Notes: generated by a model not told the origin, from the sequence alone. A DNA stretch of 64,000 nt from Streptomyces prunicolor NBRC 13075 (GCF_000367365.1 NZ_BARF01000077.1:90716-154715), one strand, 5' to 3'. Counted from the stretch's first letter, positions 51,325-60,837 are shown. Translations and numbers: made by a program.

Positions 51325-52358
51325 GCCTTCACGCTCCTTATCCACTGGTCGACGGAGACAGCCGCGATCACCAGCACGCCGACCGTCAGGACTTGGTAGT
51401 TGGGGTCGATCCCGGCCAGCGCCAGGCCGTTGACGAAGACCTGGACGATGAGCGCGCCGATCAACGAGCCGAGCACCACGCCCCGTCCGCCGAACAGGCT
51501 GGTGCCGCCGATGACAACCGCGGTGATGGACTGCAGGTTGGCGTTGAGGCCGCTGTTCGGGTCGCCGCCGCCGACCCGGCCGACCAGGATCCAGGCGCCC
51601 ACCGCGATGGCGAAGCCGCCGACCACATACGCGCTCAGCAGGACCCGGTTGACGGAGATGCCGGCGAGCCGGGCTGCCTCGATGTCGTCGCCCACGGCGT
51701 ACAGGTGCCGGCCCCAGGCGGTGTAGCGCAGCGCGTAGCCGATCACCGCGTACAGGGCGATCATGAGCAGGACGCCGGTGGTCAGGTTCAACTGCCCGAT
51801 GGAGACCGTGTCCGCGCTCCACATGAGGATGTTGCCGGGCTGCAGCGAGACAGTCTGGCCCTTGGCGTAGATGAGCGTGATCGCGGTGAAGATGCTGAGG
51901 GTGCCGAGCGTGACGATGAACGGTGGCAGCTTGATCTTCGTCACCAGCAGCCCGTTGACGGCCTGCGCGGCGATCGCTACGGCCGCTCCCGCGAGCAGGG
52001 CCAGCACGCCCGGCACGCCGTTGTCCGCGACGAGCTTCGACATCAGCAGCGAGGCCAGCACCATGACCGCGCCGATGGACAGGTCGATGCCGGCGGTGAG
52101 GATGATGACGGTCTGGCCGACGGCCAACGAGCCGATGACGGCCACCTGTTGGGCGACGAGCGACAGGTTCTGCAGCGCGTAGAAGCGGTCGTTGATGAGG
52201 GAGAACACGATGGCGGCGAGCACCAGGACGATCGCCGGGCTGAGTGCCGGCTGACGGTGCAGCACCGACTGGATGCGTTGGGCCGGCGTGGCGGGCCGGT
52301 TGAGGAAGTCCTCCGCCGGCGCCGGTGTCGCTTCACTGTCCACGTGGGTGGTGGTCAC
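51321..52358 (-). CDS. Sugar ABC transporter permease (CUT2 type)
   Basis: 345 residues, about nine membrane helices. The CUT2 permease signatures are VGQTVIILTAGIDLSIGAVM and, later, GRHLYAVGDDIEAARLAGI. It forms the membrane channel with the ATPase encoded just after it. The start is the GTG at 52358 with AAGGA before it. Two hundred bases separate it from the binding-protein gene. Confidence 0.92.
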   Translation of the reverse strand: MTTTHVDSEATPAPAEDFLNRPATPAQRIQSVLHRQPALSPAIVLVLAAIVFSLINDRFYALQNLSLVAQQVAVIGSLAVGQTVIILTAGIDLSIGAVMVLASLLMSKLVADNGVPGVLALLAGAAVAIAAQAVNGLLVTKIKLPPFIVTLGTLSIFTAITLIYAKGQTVSLQPGNILMWSADTVSIGQLNLTTGVLLMIALYAVIGYALRYTAWGRHLYAVGDDIEAARLAGISVNRVLLSAYVVGGFAIAVGAWILVGRVGGGDPNSGLNANLQSITAVVIGGTSLFGGRGVVLGSLIGALIVQVFVNGLALAGIDPNYQVLTVGVLVIAAVSVDQWIRSVKA

Positions 52359-52392
52359 AGGGGGTCCTTCCGGTTCGTTCCCTCGTGCAAGG

Positions 52393-52451
52393 CTTCGTAC
52401 GGGACTTGGTGCCGGCCTGCGTACGGGACTTCACGCCGACCTTCGTACGGG
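52393..52451. repeat. 24-bp tandem repeat in the sugar-import operon
   Basis: Units 52393-52416 and 52417-52440 and a partial third from 52441 share cttcgtacgggactt. The array lies upstream of the permease gene on the minus strand. A 4-bp ccga/ccaa repeat follows near 52516-52555. Confidence 0.7.
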
Positions 52452-52480
52452 CTCGTCGACTCGTACGGTGCGGATGCGCC

Positions 52481-52510
52481 GCCGGTGCCATGACGGCTAC
52501 CGGCACCGGC
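52481..52510. terminator. Hairpin between binding-protein and permease genes
   Basis: A perfect 9-bp stem gccggtgcc/ggcaccggc (52481-52489 and 52502-52510) with a 12-nt loop. It lies 49 nt after the binding-protein stop. Such hairpins commonly let more binding protein than permease be made. Confidence 0.6.
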
Positions 52511-52558
52511 AGCCCACCCGACCGACCAGCCGGCCGATCAACCAACCAACCGACCGGA

Positions 52559-53689
52559 TCAGCTCCCCCAGCAGGCGGAAGCCGCCTGCTCCGGCGACTG
52601 CACCGTCAGCCCCCCAAGCGCCTTCGCCGCGACCAGCGCGGTCCCGGTGTCGTAGAACGACTTGCCGTTCGTGACACTCGGCTTGCTGCCGCCGCGGGCC
52701 AGCTTCGCGATGGAGCTGACACCGAGGGCCGCCATCTTCCCCGGGTACTGCACGGCGTCGGCCGCGAACTTGCCGCTGGTGACGTTCTTCAGGCCCGAGC
52801 AGCTGCCGTCGATCGCGTAGATCGCGACGCTCTTCTCCTTGCCCGCCGCCTTCAGCGCGTTGTACGCGCCCTCGCCCGCCGGCTCGTTGATGGCGTAGAC
52901 GACGTTGATGTCCGGGTTGGCCGACAGACAGTTCTCCATCGCGGTGCGGCCGCCGTCGATGGCGCCCTGGGTCGGCTGGTGGCAGGCGATCTTGTACGTG
53001 CCGCCCTTGCCGCCGGTGTACTTCCCGGACTTGGCCTCCTTGCCGTTCTCGGTCTTGCTGCCCGGGTCGATGCCCATGCCCTCCAGGAAGCCGTGGTCAC
53101 GGTCGATGTCCACCGAGACGACCTGGTTGTTGAACAGGTCGAGCATGGCGATGACCGCGGGCTTGCCGTCCAGGGCCGCCGCCGCGTACTGGCCGTCGAG
53201 CTTGCCCGCCTGCTCGTTGTCGGTCGCGTAGGTGATGTCCGCGACGTTCGCCGGGTTCGGTGCGGTGTCCAGGGCGATCACGAAGAGGCCGGCCTGCTTG
53301 GCGCGCTTCAGCGCGGTGTTCACCGCGTCGCCGTTGGTGGTGATCAGGATGCCCTTGTCGCCGCGCGAGACGGCGTTGTCGATGGCGGTGATCTGGGTCT
53401 GGGTGTCGCCGTCCGACGTTCCCGCCGCCACCGTGAGGCTCACCTTGTCCTTGGTGGCCTGCGTCTTGGCGTCCTTCTCCATGCTCACGAAGTACGGGTT
53501 GCTCAGCGTCTTCAGGATCAGTGACACGCCCACCTTCCCGCTGCCGGACGACGAGGAGCTGGAGTCGGAGGAACCGCAGGCCGCGAGGGTGGCGCCGAGG
53601 CAGAGGGTGACGCCGACGGCTGCCGCCCGGGTGCGCCGACTGCGGAGGCCCGATGCCTGGGTGGAGGAGAGGTTCATGACGTGGTTCAT
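52559..53689 (-). CDS. Sugar ABC transporter substrate-binding lipoprotein
   Basis: 376 residues. The lipoprotein signal ends in LAAC (Cys38), followed by a Ser-rich linker and a type 1 periplasmic-binding fold (KVGVSLILKTLSNPYFVSM; INEPAGEGAYNALKAAG). It is like FrcB/RbsB sugar receptors. The ATG at 53689 has AAAGGGA before it; the ATG at 53677 is an in-frame alternative (sequence MNHVMN shows a short repeat). The divergent LacI gene probably represses it. Confidence 0.92.
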   Translation of the reverse strand: MNHVMNLSSTQASGLRSRRTRAAAVGVTLCLGATLAACGSSDSSSSSSGSGKVGVSLILKTLSNPYFVSMEKDAKTQATKDKVSLTVAAGTSDGDTQTQITAIDNAVSRGDKGILITTNGDAVNTALKRAKQAGLFVIALDTAPNPANVADITYATDNEQAGKLDGQYAAAALDGKPAVIAMLDLFNNQVVSVDIDRDHGFLEGMGIDPGSKTENGKEAKSGKYTGGKGGTYKIACHQPTQGAIDGGRTAMENCLSANPDINVVYAINEPAGEGAYNALKAAGKEKSVAIYAIDGSCSGLKNVTSGKFAADAVQYPGKMAALGVSSIAKLARGGSKPSVTNGKSFYDTGTALVAAKALGGLTVQSPEQAASACWGS

Positions 53690-53730
53690 GACGTGATCCC
53701 TTTCGAGCCGGCCCTTGGTCGACGCTGAGA

Positions 53731-53738
53731 CAACGTTG
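53731..53738. promoter_or_regulatory. Palindromic CAACGTTG, probable LacI-type operator
   Basis: A perfect 8-bp palindrome (acaacgttga context) with a central CpG, as in LacI-family operators, lies in the 148-bp gap between the divergent binding-protein and lacI-type genes. Confidence 0.5.
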
Positions 53739-53837
53739 ACTCGACGGGATAGTGGGCCCGTATGGACGAGCGCGTCAAGACACTGGTAAACATGCGTCGG
53801 CAACGAGTCGGTAACGCGCAATCAGGGGGAGACAACG

Positions 53838-54905
53838 ATGACTCAGGGCGAGCCGCCGTCCCCGTCCCCCCGCAGCCGCCCCACGATGCGCGAGGTCGCG
53901 GCACTTGCGGGCGTCGCCATCAAGACGGTCTCGCGCGTGGTCAACGAGGTGCCCACCGTCGATCCGGCCATCGTCGCCCGGGTGCGGGAGGCGGCCGACA
54001 AACTGGGCTACCGGCCCAACCTGACCGCCAGCAGTCTGCGCCGCGGGGACGGCCGTACGGCCACGATCGGGATGCTCGTCGAGGACTCGGCGAACCCCTT
54101 CTCGGCGGCCCTGAGCCGCACCGTCGAGAACGTGGCGCGCGAGCGCGGAGTGCTCGTGCTGGTCGGAAGCCTCGACGAAGACCCGGCCCGGGAACGGGAG
54201 TTGGCCCGCGCCCTCATCGATCGGCGGGTCGACGGCCTGGTGATCGTGCCGGCCGGCCGTGACCACAGCTATCTGATCAGCGAGCAGCGGTCGGGCACCT
54301 GCCTGGTCTTCGTCGACCGCGAGCCCAGCCTGCTCGACGCGGACACCGTCCTCTCCGACAACCGGCAGGGCGCCGTCACCGCCGTCAACCACCTGCTGAA
54401 GGCCGGCCACCGCCGCATCGCCTACCTCGGCGACCGCGCGACCATCTCCACCGCCGCCCAGCGTTTCGACGGTTACCGGCACGCCCTGGAGGTCGGGCAC
54501 ATCGAGTACGACGACGAGATCGTCCGGCACACCGGGGCCAGCGAGGAATCCGCGATCACCGCGACCGAGCGGCTCCTGGCGCTGCCGAACCCGCCCACCG
54601 CGCTGTTCACCAGCCAGAACGTCGTCACGATAGGAGCCGTACGCGCCCTGCGCGCCCTCGGTCTACAAGACACCGTCGCCCACGTGGGCTTCGACGACTT
54701 CCCCCTGGCCGACATCCTCAGCCCGGGGATCTCCGTCATCGCCCAGGACGTCGAGCAGTTGGGCAGGACGGCCGCCGAGATGCTCTTCCGCAGACTGGAC
54801 GGCGACCGCTCCCCCACCCGCGCCGTCACCATTCCGACCCGGCTGATCGAGCGGGGATCGGGCGAGATCACGGCACTCGCGCCATCACCGAGGGCGTCGA
54901 TCTGA
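53838..54905 (+). CDS. LacI family transcriptional regulator
   Basis: 355 residues. The HTH is at about residues 17-40 (MREVAALAGVAIKTVSRVVN), with the hinge helix and a periplasmic-binding-type sugar domain following (TIGMLVEDSANPFSAALSRTVE ... VGFDDFPLADILSPG). It is divergent from the sugar ABC importer and is very likely its repressor, released by the imported sugar. Confidence 0.93.
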   Translation: MTQGEPPSPSPRSRPTMREVAALAGVAIKTVSRVVNEVPTVDPAIVARVREAADKLGYRPNLTASSLRRGDGRTATIGMLVEDSANPFSAALSRTVENVARERGVLVLVGSLDEDPARERELARALIDRRVDGLVIVPAGRDHSYLISEQRSGTCLVFVDREPSLLDADTVLSDNRQGAVTAVNHLLKAGHRRIAYLGDRATISTAAQRFDGYRHALEVGHIEYDDEIVRHTGASEESAITATERLLALPNPPTALFTSQNVVTIGAVRALRALGLQDTVAHVGFDDFPLADILSPGISVIAQDVEQLGRTAAEMLFRRLDGDRSPTRAVTIPTRLIERGSGEITALAPSPRASI

Positions 54906-55037
54906 CGGTCTCCCGGAAGCCGTCCTACGGCCGACGGGAACTTCGGGAACCGTATTGCCCAGTGCGGCCCTGTGTTCGACGGCAGACATGTCAGGATGAT
55001 GATCTGACAGCCACTGACCAAGACGGAGCCTGGCCCC

Positions 55038-55859
55038 ATGACCTCTCCCAGCGGGGACGGCAGTGGCGCGCAGCCACTGATCATCGACACCAGCAAGCCC
55101 CACCCGGCACGGATGTACGACTACTTCCTCGGCGGCAAGGACAACTATCCGGTCGACCGGGACGCCGCCGAGCAGTTCATCAAGGCGGCGCCTGAGGTGC
55201 GGGAGGGCGTGCGGGCCAACCGGAGCTTCATGCACCGGGCCGTCCGGCATGTGGTGGAGGAGGGCGGGGTCCGGCAGATCATCGACATCGGGACCGGGCT
55301 GCCCACCGAGCCGAACGTGCACCAGATCGCGCACGCCGTCGCCCCGGACACGCGGATCGTCTACGTCGACAACGACCCGATCGTCAGCACCCACTCGATG
55401 GCCCTCATGGAGGACAGCGACACCTCGGTCATCCTGGCCGACCTGCGCGACCCCCGCTCGATCCTCGACCACCCCGAGGTGCGCGAGGCCATCGACTTCG
55501 ACCGGCCGGTCGCGGTCCTGCTGGTCGCCGTCGTCCACTTCCTGTCCGACGAGGGTGACGACCCCTACGGCATCGTCGCCACCCTGCGCGACGCGCTGCC
55601 GGCCGGTTCCTACCTCGTCCTGTCGCACGCCACGGGCGACGTCCACGAGGACGGCCGGCACGACGCGGCCTCCGTCTACAACCGGGCCACCGCCACCCTC
55701 AACCTCCGCTCACACGCCCAAGTCCTGGACTTCTTCGGCGACTTCACCCTCGTCGACCCGGGCCTGGTCCGCGTCACCCACTGGCGCCCCGAGGAGACTC
55801 CGGCCCCCGGCGCCGCGCCGATCGGCATCTACGGCGGGGTGGCCCGCAAGGACGCCTAA
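55038..55859 (+). CDS. SAM-dependent methyltransferase, DUF574 (Methyltransf_19) type
   Basis: 273 residues. The start PARMYDYFLGGKDNYPVDRDAAE and IIDIGTGLPTEPNVHQIA (SAM-binding motif I) define the family, which is very numerous in streptomycetes and is linked to morphology and signalling without a known substrate. The 3' end overlaps the alpha/beta hydrolase gene by 4 nt convergently. Confidence 0.9.
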   Translation: MTSPSGDGSGAQPLIIDTSKPHPARMYDYFLGGKDNYPVDRDAAEQFIKAAPEVREGVRANRSFMHRAVRHVVEEGGVRQIIDIGTGLPTEPNVHQIAHAVAPDTRIVYVDNDPIVSTHSMALMEDSDTSVILADLRDPRSILDHPEVREAIDFDRPVAVLLVAVVHFLSDEGDDPYGIVATLRDALPAGSYLVLSHATGDVHEDGRHDAASVYNRATATLNLRSHAQVLDFFGDFTLVDPGLVRVTHWRPEETPAPGAAPIGIYGGVARKDA

Positions 55860-56644
55860 CGATCCGACCGGAACGACGACTCAAGGACAGCCTCGCGCAG
55901 GAAGTCGGCCAACAGGGCCGTCACCTCAACCGGCCTTTCCAGGCTGGGGAGATGACCGGCCCACGGCAGTTCGACGTGCCGGGTGTCGGCGAACAGGTCC
56001 GGGAGCCGGGCCGCGATCAGCCGGAAATCGGCGAGGTCGCGGCCACCGGACACGGCGAGACACGGCGCCTCGACCGCCGCGAGATCGACCTCCACCTTGT
56101 TCCGCCCGGCCCCCTCGGGAGCGGCCAACTGCACGTCGAAAGCCCGCCGTTGCATCCCCCGCACCGCCTCCCGGGCCGCCTCGTCGGCGTCCGGCCCGAG
56201 CCAGGTCTCCACGTTCAGTTCTACGGCCCCGTCGACATCGCCCGCCTCCAGCAACTCGTCCTCCCGCTGGCCGAACTCCCGTAGCGCATCGGTGGGTTGA
56301 TGCCCCGGCAGCCCGCCGCACAACAACACCATGGCGGTGACCCGTTCCGGACGGCGCGCGGCGATCTCCACGGCGACTTCTCCGCCGTACGAGGAGGCGA
56401 TCAGGGCGGCCCGCTCGATACCGAGGGTGTCCAGCAGGTCGAGTACGTCCTCGGCGTCGTTGTGCCGCCGGTCGGGCAAGGGAGTCTCGCCGAAGCCGCG
56501 GAAGTCGGGGCGCACCACCCGGTATCCGGCGTCGACCAGGGCCGCCCACTGCGGATCCCACATCCTCCGGTCACACACCCCGGAGTGCAGCAGCACCAGG
56601 GCGGGGCCGTCGCCGGTCGCGTCGTAGTCGTACTCAAGAGTCAT
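55856..56644 (-). CDS. Alpha/beta hydrolase
   Basis: 262 residues. The oxyanion segment LVLLHSGVCDRRMWD, the nucleophile elbow ASSYGG and the closing His in PWAGHLPSLERP identify a classical alpha/beta hydrolase (lactonase, esterase or C-C hydrolase). Substrate unknown. The ATG at 56644 is chosen; upstream in-frame residues are Pro/Arg-rich shadow. Confidence 0.88.
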   Translation of the reverse strand: MTLEYDYDATGDGPALVLLHSGVCDRRMWDPQWAALVDAGYRVVRPDFRGFGETPLPDRRHNDAEDVLDLLDTLGIERAALIASSYGGEVAVEIAARRPERVTAMVLLCGGLPGHQPTDALREFGQREDELLEAGDVDGAVELNVETWLGPDADEAAREAVRGMQRRAFDVQLAAPEGAGRNKVEVDLAAVEAPCLAVSGGRDLADFRLIAARLPDLFADTRHVELPWAGHLPSLERPVEVTALLADFLREAVLESSFRSDR

Positions 56645-56732
56645 GCGGGCGACCCTAGGGGGCGAGGGACAGAAGCGCCCTTGGTTTTCCGGCAACGGCG
56701 ACGGCACCGACGTCCACGCCCACGCCCGGCGA

Positions 56733-57476
56733 TCAGTCGCCGATGGTGATCGTCCTGCCCTGCCGGGCCGGCAACGAGAAGCCCAGCACGGTGCTCGTGT
56801 CGCGCAGGGTTTCCGGGAGGGCTCCGGCGGCGCCGATGCCACGGGCGCGTTCGAGACGTTGCGGGCGGGTCAGGGTGAGACCGAAGTCCTTGGCGAGACC
56901 GGCGCCGTCCAGCAAGTCGCAGAGGAACAGCATGTGTTCGTCGAGGGGTACGTGTTCGGCACGGACGGCGCGGACGCCGTTGAGCAGGGCGGCGCGGAGG
57001 GCGGGGTCCGGGTAATGGCGGGTTCTGGTGAGGAGGGCGCCGGGTCTGTGGCGCAGTACGCCCCGCTCGGTGAGTGCGGTGGTGTGCAGTGCGAGCGCTT
57101 CCCGGCCGCGTTCTCTGAGCCAGCGGGTCACTGTCAGAGGGCGGGGGACGAGGGTGGCGGTACGGGTGTGTAACGCGGAGAGCAGGTCGTCCGCCCAAGT
57201 AAGGCCTGTGCCAGGCGGGTTGGGCATGGTGGGCGCGTTGGGCCTCAGCTCGATCTCGCCTCGCAGCCGGTAGACCTCCAGGCCCAGTTTTCTGGTCTTC
57301 CGCGGTCTGACCAACAACCGTCTACGCAGAGCCAGTTCACCGAGTTCCGCCGCCGCGCAACCGGCCGCCGTCTGCGCGGAGTTGGGCACCCTGCCGTTCT
57401 CCCCGTACGACAACAGGGCGAACTCCTCGGGCAGGGACAGGCGTTGGAGCGGTGCGGGTCCGAACATGCGGTGCAT
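56733..57476 (-). CDS. GPP34 family (GOLPH3/VPS74-like) phosphoprotein
   Basis: 247 residues. The N-terminus LSLPEEFALLSYGENGR and the C-terminal LLNGVRAVRAEHVPLDEHMLFLCDLLDGAGL match the family I know as bacterial homologs of Golgi phosphoprotein 3, which binds phosphoinositides in eukaryotes. The bacterial role is unknown. A GPP34 gene is common and multicopy in Streptomyces. Confidence 0.85.
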   Translation of the reverse strand: MHRMFGPAPLQRLSLPEEFALLSYGENGRVPNSAQTAAGCAAAELGELALRRRLLVRPRKTRKLGLEVYRLRGEIELRPNAPTMPNPPGTGLTWADDLLSALHTRTATLVPRPLTVTRWLRERGREALALHTTALTERGVLRHRPGALLTRTRHYPDPALRAALLNGVRAVRAEHVPLDEHMLFLCDLLDGAGLAKDFGLTLTRPQRLERARGIGAAGALPETLRDTSTVLGFSLPARQGRTITIGD

Positions 57477-57503
57477 TCTGCATGGCGGGGCGGCCGTCCG
57501 GGG

Positions 57504-57602
57504 TCAGGTCGCGGCACCGGGCAGGTCGAACCACACCGCCTTGCCCTCCGGGCGGGACGGGCCGTCGTACGGTACGGCGACGCCGTGGCCCCAGCTGCCG
57601 CG
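57504..57602 (-). pseudogene. Remnant of a C-terminal HATPase (anti-sigma-factor kinase-like) gene
   Basis: An open end of 33 residues (RGSWGHGVAVPYDG ... PEGKAVWFDLPG) resembles the C-terminus of Streptomyces ATP-binding regulators, which close with WGV....GKAVWFEL. The upstream frame has no related sequence; it runs into the oxidoreductase gene. This is likely a decayed remnant. Confidence 0.4.
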
Positions 57603-57628
57603 GGTGAGTGGAGCCGGATGGAACGAAC

Positions 57629-58678
57629 TCAGGGGTGCATGACGATCTTCCCCACGTGCTCCCTGCGAGCCAGTTCTTCCTGCGCCTGAGCAGCCTGGTC
57701 CAAAGGGAAGGTCGCGGCGACGACGGGCTGGACCTCGGCCCGGCGGGCCAGGTCCATGAGGAGGTCGAAGTGTGTGGGCGTGTGCATCGAGGACCCGACG
57801 ACCTGGGCGTTGTGCAGGTACAGGCGGCGCACGTCGAAGGTCACGTCGTATCCGCCGAGTGCGCCGGCGATGACCCACCGGCCCCCTTCGCACAGCAACG
57901 GCAGCCCCTCGCCGACCAGTTCACCGGCCACGACGTCGAGGGCGACGTCGATGCCCTCCGGGGCGGCGGTGCGGATCTGCTCGGCGACGTCTCCCGCGCG
58001 GTCGATGACTTCGTGCGCGCCCGCTTCGCGCACCGCGTCGATCTTGGTTCCGCTGCTGATGGCGAGCACCCTCGCGCCGCGCGCGCGGGCGATCTGCACC
58101 AGCGCGAGGCCGACGCCGCCGGACGCTCCCGAGACCAGGGCGGTCTCCCCCTTCCGCAACTGGCCCCGCTCGATCATGCCCAGCGCCGTGCCGTAGGCGG
58201 TCGGCAACGCCGCGAGCTGGTCGTCCGTGAGCGGGGATTCCGTCACGTCATGCACGCGCTCCACCGGCGCTGTCACGTACTCGGCGTATCCGCCGTCGCG
58301 TTCGCTCCCCATCAGGCCCACCGGGTTGGCGTCCGGTCCGTCGGTGTCGTAGATCGCGGGGTCGACGACCACCCGGCGTCCGACGAGGCTCCCCTCCACC
58401 CCGGTCCCGACGGCCACGACGCGGCCGGCCACGTCAGCGCCCTGGATTCGCGGGAAGTCGATCGGGCCGCGCCAGCCCGACAGCGCCTTCGGGTCTCCCG
58501 GACGGCCGTAGGCGCCCTCCCGGGTCCACAGGTCGGTGTTGTTGAGGGCCACCGCGCCGACCTGGACCAGTACCTCTCCGGCCCGCGGGGCAGGGACGGC
58601 GACCTCCGCCGACTCAAGGACCTCCGGCCCTCCGTGCCCTGTGATCCGCACCGCTCGCATGAACCTGGGCGCACTCAT
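57629..58678 (-). CDS. Zinc-binding-type NADPH:quinone oxidoreductase
   Basis: 349 residues, MDR superfamily. The start FMRAVRITGHGGPEVLESAEV and the nucleotide-binding motif VSGASGGVGLALVQIARA are typical. It is divergent from a TetR gene with two operators between them, which suggests that a toxic quinone or aldehyde induces it. GAGGAGG is 9 nt before the ATG at 58678. An in-frame start at 58717 would lie within the operators. Confidence 0.88.
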   Translation of the reverse strand: MSAPRFMRAVRITGHGGPEVLESAEVAVPAPRAGEVLVQVGAVALNNTDLWTREGAYGRPGDPKALSGWRGPIDFPRIQGADVAGRVVAVGTGVEGSLVGRRVVVDPAIYDTDGPDANPVGLMGSERDGGYAEYVTAPVERVHDVTESPLTDDQLAALPTAYGTALGMIERGQLRKGETALVSGASGGVGLALVQIARARGARVLAISSGTKIDAVREAGAHEVIDRAGDVAEQIRTAAPEGIDVALDVVAGELVGEGLPLLCEGGRWVIAGALGGYDVTFDVRRLYLHNAQVVGSSMHTPTHFDLLMDLARRAEVQPVVAATFPLDQAAQAQEELARREHVGKIVMHP

Positions 58679-58701
58679 CGCTCGAACCTCCTCGCAGGTA
58701 T

Positions 58702-58739
58702 ACTGATCAGTGAACATCTCTCACCGTACACCGATCAGT
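58702..58739. promoter_or_regulatory. Two ACTGATCAGT-type palindromes, TetR operators
   Basis: ACTGATCAGT (58702-58711) is a perfect palindrome and ACCGATCAGT (58730-58739) differs at one base. They are 28 bp apart, and each lies in a shared tacac/tatac...gatcagtgaa context. They sit between the oxidoreductase and TetR genes. Confidence 0.7.
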
Positions 58740-58752
58740 GAAGGGGCCTGCA

Positions 58753-59328
58753 GTGCAGGAAGCGCGGCCTTTGACCCCGGCCGGCCGCCGCATCGTGGCG
58801 GCCGCGGAGGAGCTGTTCTACGACCGCGGAATCACAGCGGTCGGTGTGGATCTGATCGCCGAGCACTCAGGGGTGACCAAGCGGACCCTGTACAACCAGT
58901 TCGGTTCGAAAGACCACCTCGTCGCGGCTTATCTCACGGGCCGCGACCAGCGCTGGCGGTCAGTGGTCCGTGCGGCCGTCGACGCCGGTGACACTCCCGT
59001 CGAGGCCGTCACCGCCCCCTTCGAGGCACTGCGGACCTGGTGCGAGACCAACACCCGCGGCTGCGCCTTCATCAACGCACTCGCCGAACTCCCCGACCCC
59101 GCCCATCCCGCACACCTCATCGCCGCGAACCAGAAACTCTGGCTCCTGAACCTGTTCAAGGAACTCGCCGTCGCGGCGGGCTGCGCACACCCGGCCACCC
59201 TCGCCACCCAACTCCTCGTACTGCACGAGGGCGCTCTCGCCACACAGCCCCTCCCCCTCGACACCCTCGCGGAGAGCACCGCCCTGGCACGAGCCCTGGT
59301 CCGAACCGGCACATCGCCCCACCGCTAG
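58753..59328 (+). CDS. TetR/AcrR family regulator of the quinone oxidoreductase
   Basis: 191 residues. The HTH is at about residues 28-50 (ITAVGVDLIAEHSGVTKRTLYNQFGSK). The GTG at 58753 is preferred since AAGGGG lies 8 nt before it; a GTG at 58738 lies inside the operator. The divergent oxidoreductase and the two operators form the usual autoregulated divergon. Confidence 0.9.
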   Translation: MQEARPLTPAGRRIVAAAEELFYDRGITAVGVDLIAEHSGVTKRTLYNQFGSKDHLVAAYLTGRDQRWRSVVRAAVDAGDTPVEAVTAPFEALRTWCETNTRGCAFINALAELPDPAHPAHLIAANQKLWLLNLFKELAVAAGCAHPATLATQLLVLHEGALATQPLPLDTLAESTALARALVRTGTSPHR

Positions 59329-59402
59329 CCGGGAAAATGCAGAGCAAGCCAGGCCCCCGTAGTCACCCCCAGTGCACCCGCCATTCACGTCCCCCGCGAA
59401 CC

Positions 59403-60800
59403 ATGCGCCTCATGAGACGTGTCACTCCCGCCCTGGTCCTCGGCATGACCGCGCTGCTGGCCACCCCGTTCGCCGCCCAGGCCGCCCCCGGCAACAGCGG
59501 CGGCTACGGCAACGCCCACACCGACAGCTTCGGCACCAAGGCCGTGTACGCGCCGGAGCAGAACTCCCGCTCGTACCAGAAGGTCCCGGCCGGATTCACC
59601 CCCGTCTTCACCGAGAACGTGTCCCGGCACGGATCCCGTTCCGCGACCGACAGTTCGGACGGCGACCTGATCCTCGCGCTCCTGGACAAGGCCCAGGCCG
59701 AGGGGCAACTCACCGCGAAGGGGCGGGAGTTCGGGCCGAAGGCGCAGGCCCTCGAAGCCGCCATGAGCACCGTCGGGTACGGCGACCTCAGCGCGCGCGG
59801 CAAGGAGGAGATCCACGACACCGCCGTACGGATGGCGAAGCGGCTGCCGACCCTCTTCGCGTCGATCGCGAAGAACAAGGAGCCCATAGATGTGGTCAGT
59901 TCGGGGCAGGGGCGTGCCGTCGACAGCGCCAATCTCTACGGCGCCGCCCTCGCCCAGACCGACCCCGACCTGACCTCCCTCATCGGCACGACCCGTACCG
60001 ACAAGGACCTCCTCTACTTCCACAAGGCCGACGGCGGTGCCGCCTACCGCGACTACATCGCCAACGACAAGCGCCTCGCGACCACCCTCACGTCCGTCAC
60101 CGACCAGCCGAAGACCCACCGCGCCGCCCGCGACGTACTGAAGAAGCTCTTCAAGCCCGCGTTCGTGGACCGGATCACCGCGGGCGAGTTCTCGTCGATC
60201 GGCACGGACGTCGAGGCCGCCACGGCCGTCTACAACCTGTACGCCATCGCCCCCGCGATGAGCGAGGAGAGCCCGGACGGCAAGGGCTGGGGCATGGACC
60301 GGTACATCTCGGCGGCCGACGCCGACTGGTTCGGGTACATCTCCGACGCCGAGGACTTCTACGAGAAGGGACCCGGCTTCGCGGACAGCGACATCACGTA
60401 CAAGATGGCGAACGTCCTGCTCGACGACTTCTTCAAGAAGGCCGAGGCCAAGCGCGACGGCACCGGCGATCTCGGCGCCGAACTCCGGTTCACCCACGCC
60501 GAGGAGATCATCCCGCTGGCCGCACTGATGGGCCTGCCGGGCAGCACGAAGGGCGTCACCACGGCCAAGCCGTACACCTACGGCAGCAACCCGTGGCGGG
60601 GCGCGGCCGTCGCACCCCTCGGCTCGAACATCCAGTGGGACGTCTTCCGCAAGGGCAACACCTACCTCGTCCGCATGCTCTACAACGAGAAGGAGACGGC
60701 GTTCAAGGCCGGCTGCCGTCCCGTCTCGAAGGGCAGCAAGTTCTACGATCTGAGCGAGCTGGAGCGCTGCTTCGGGCGTACGACGACCTCGAACGGCTGA
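59403..60800 (+). CDS. Secreted histidine-type acid phosphatase/phytase-like protein
   Basis: 465 residues. A signal peptide (RVTPALVLGMTALLATPFAAQA) is followed by the catalytic RHGSR (75-79) and, near the C-terminus, HAEE (FTHAEEIIPLA) as proton donor, the layout of MINPP-like inositol phosphate phosphatases. It is secreted and probably releases phosphate from organic phosphates. An ATG at 59412 is an alternative start; no ribosome-binding site is clear. Confidence 0.85.
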   Translation: MRLMRRVTPALVLGMTALLATPFAAQAAPGNSGGYGNAHTDSFGTKAVYAPEQNSRSYQKVPAGFTPVFTENVSRHGSRSATDSSDGDLILALLDKAQAEGQLTAKGREFGPKAQALEAAMSTVGYGDLSARGKEEIHDTAVRMAKRLPTLFASIAKNKEPIDVVSSGQGRAVDSANLYGAALAQTDPDLTSLIGTTRTDKDLLYFHKADGGAAYRDYIANDKRLATTLTSVTDQPKTHRAARDVLKKLFKPAFVDRITAGEFSSIGTDVEAATAVYNLYAIAPAMSEESPDGKGWGMDRYISAADADWFGYISDAEDFYEKGPGFADSDITYKMANVLLDDFFKKAEAKRDGTGDLGAELRFTHAEEIIPLAALMGLPGSTKGVTTAKPYTYGSNPWRGAAVAPLGSNIQWDVFRKGNTYLVRMLYNEKETAFKAGCRPVSKGSKFYDLSELERCFGRTTTSNG

Positions 60801-60837
60801 CCCAGCGGCTGATCAACTCCCGTCACCGACACCGGCG

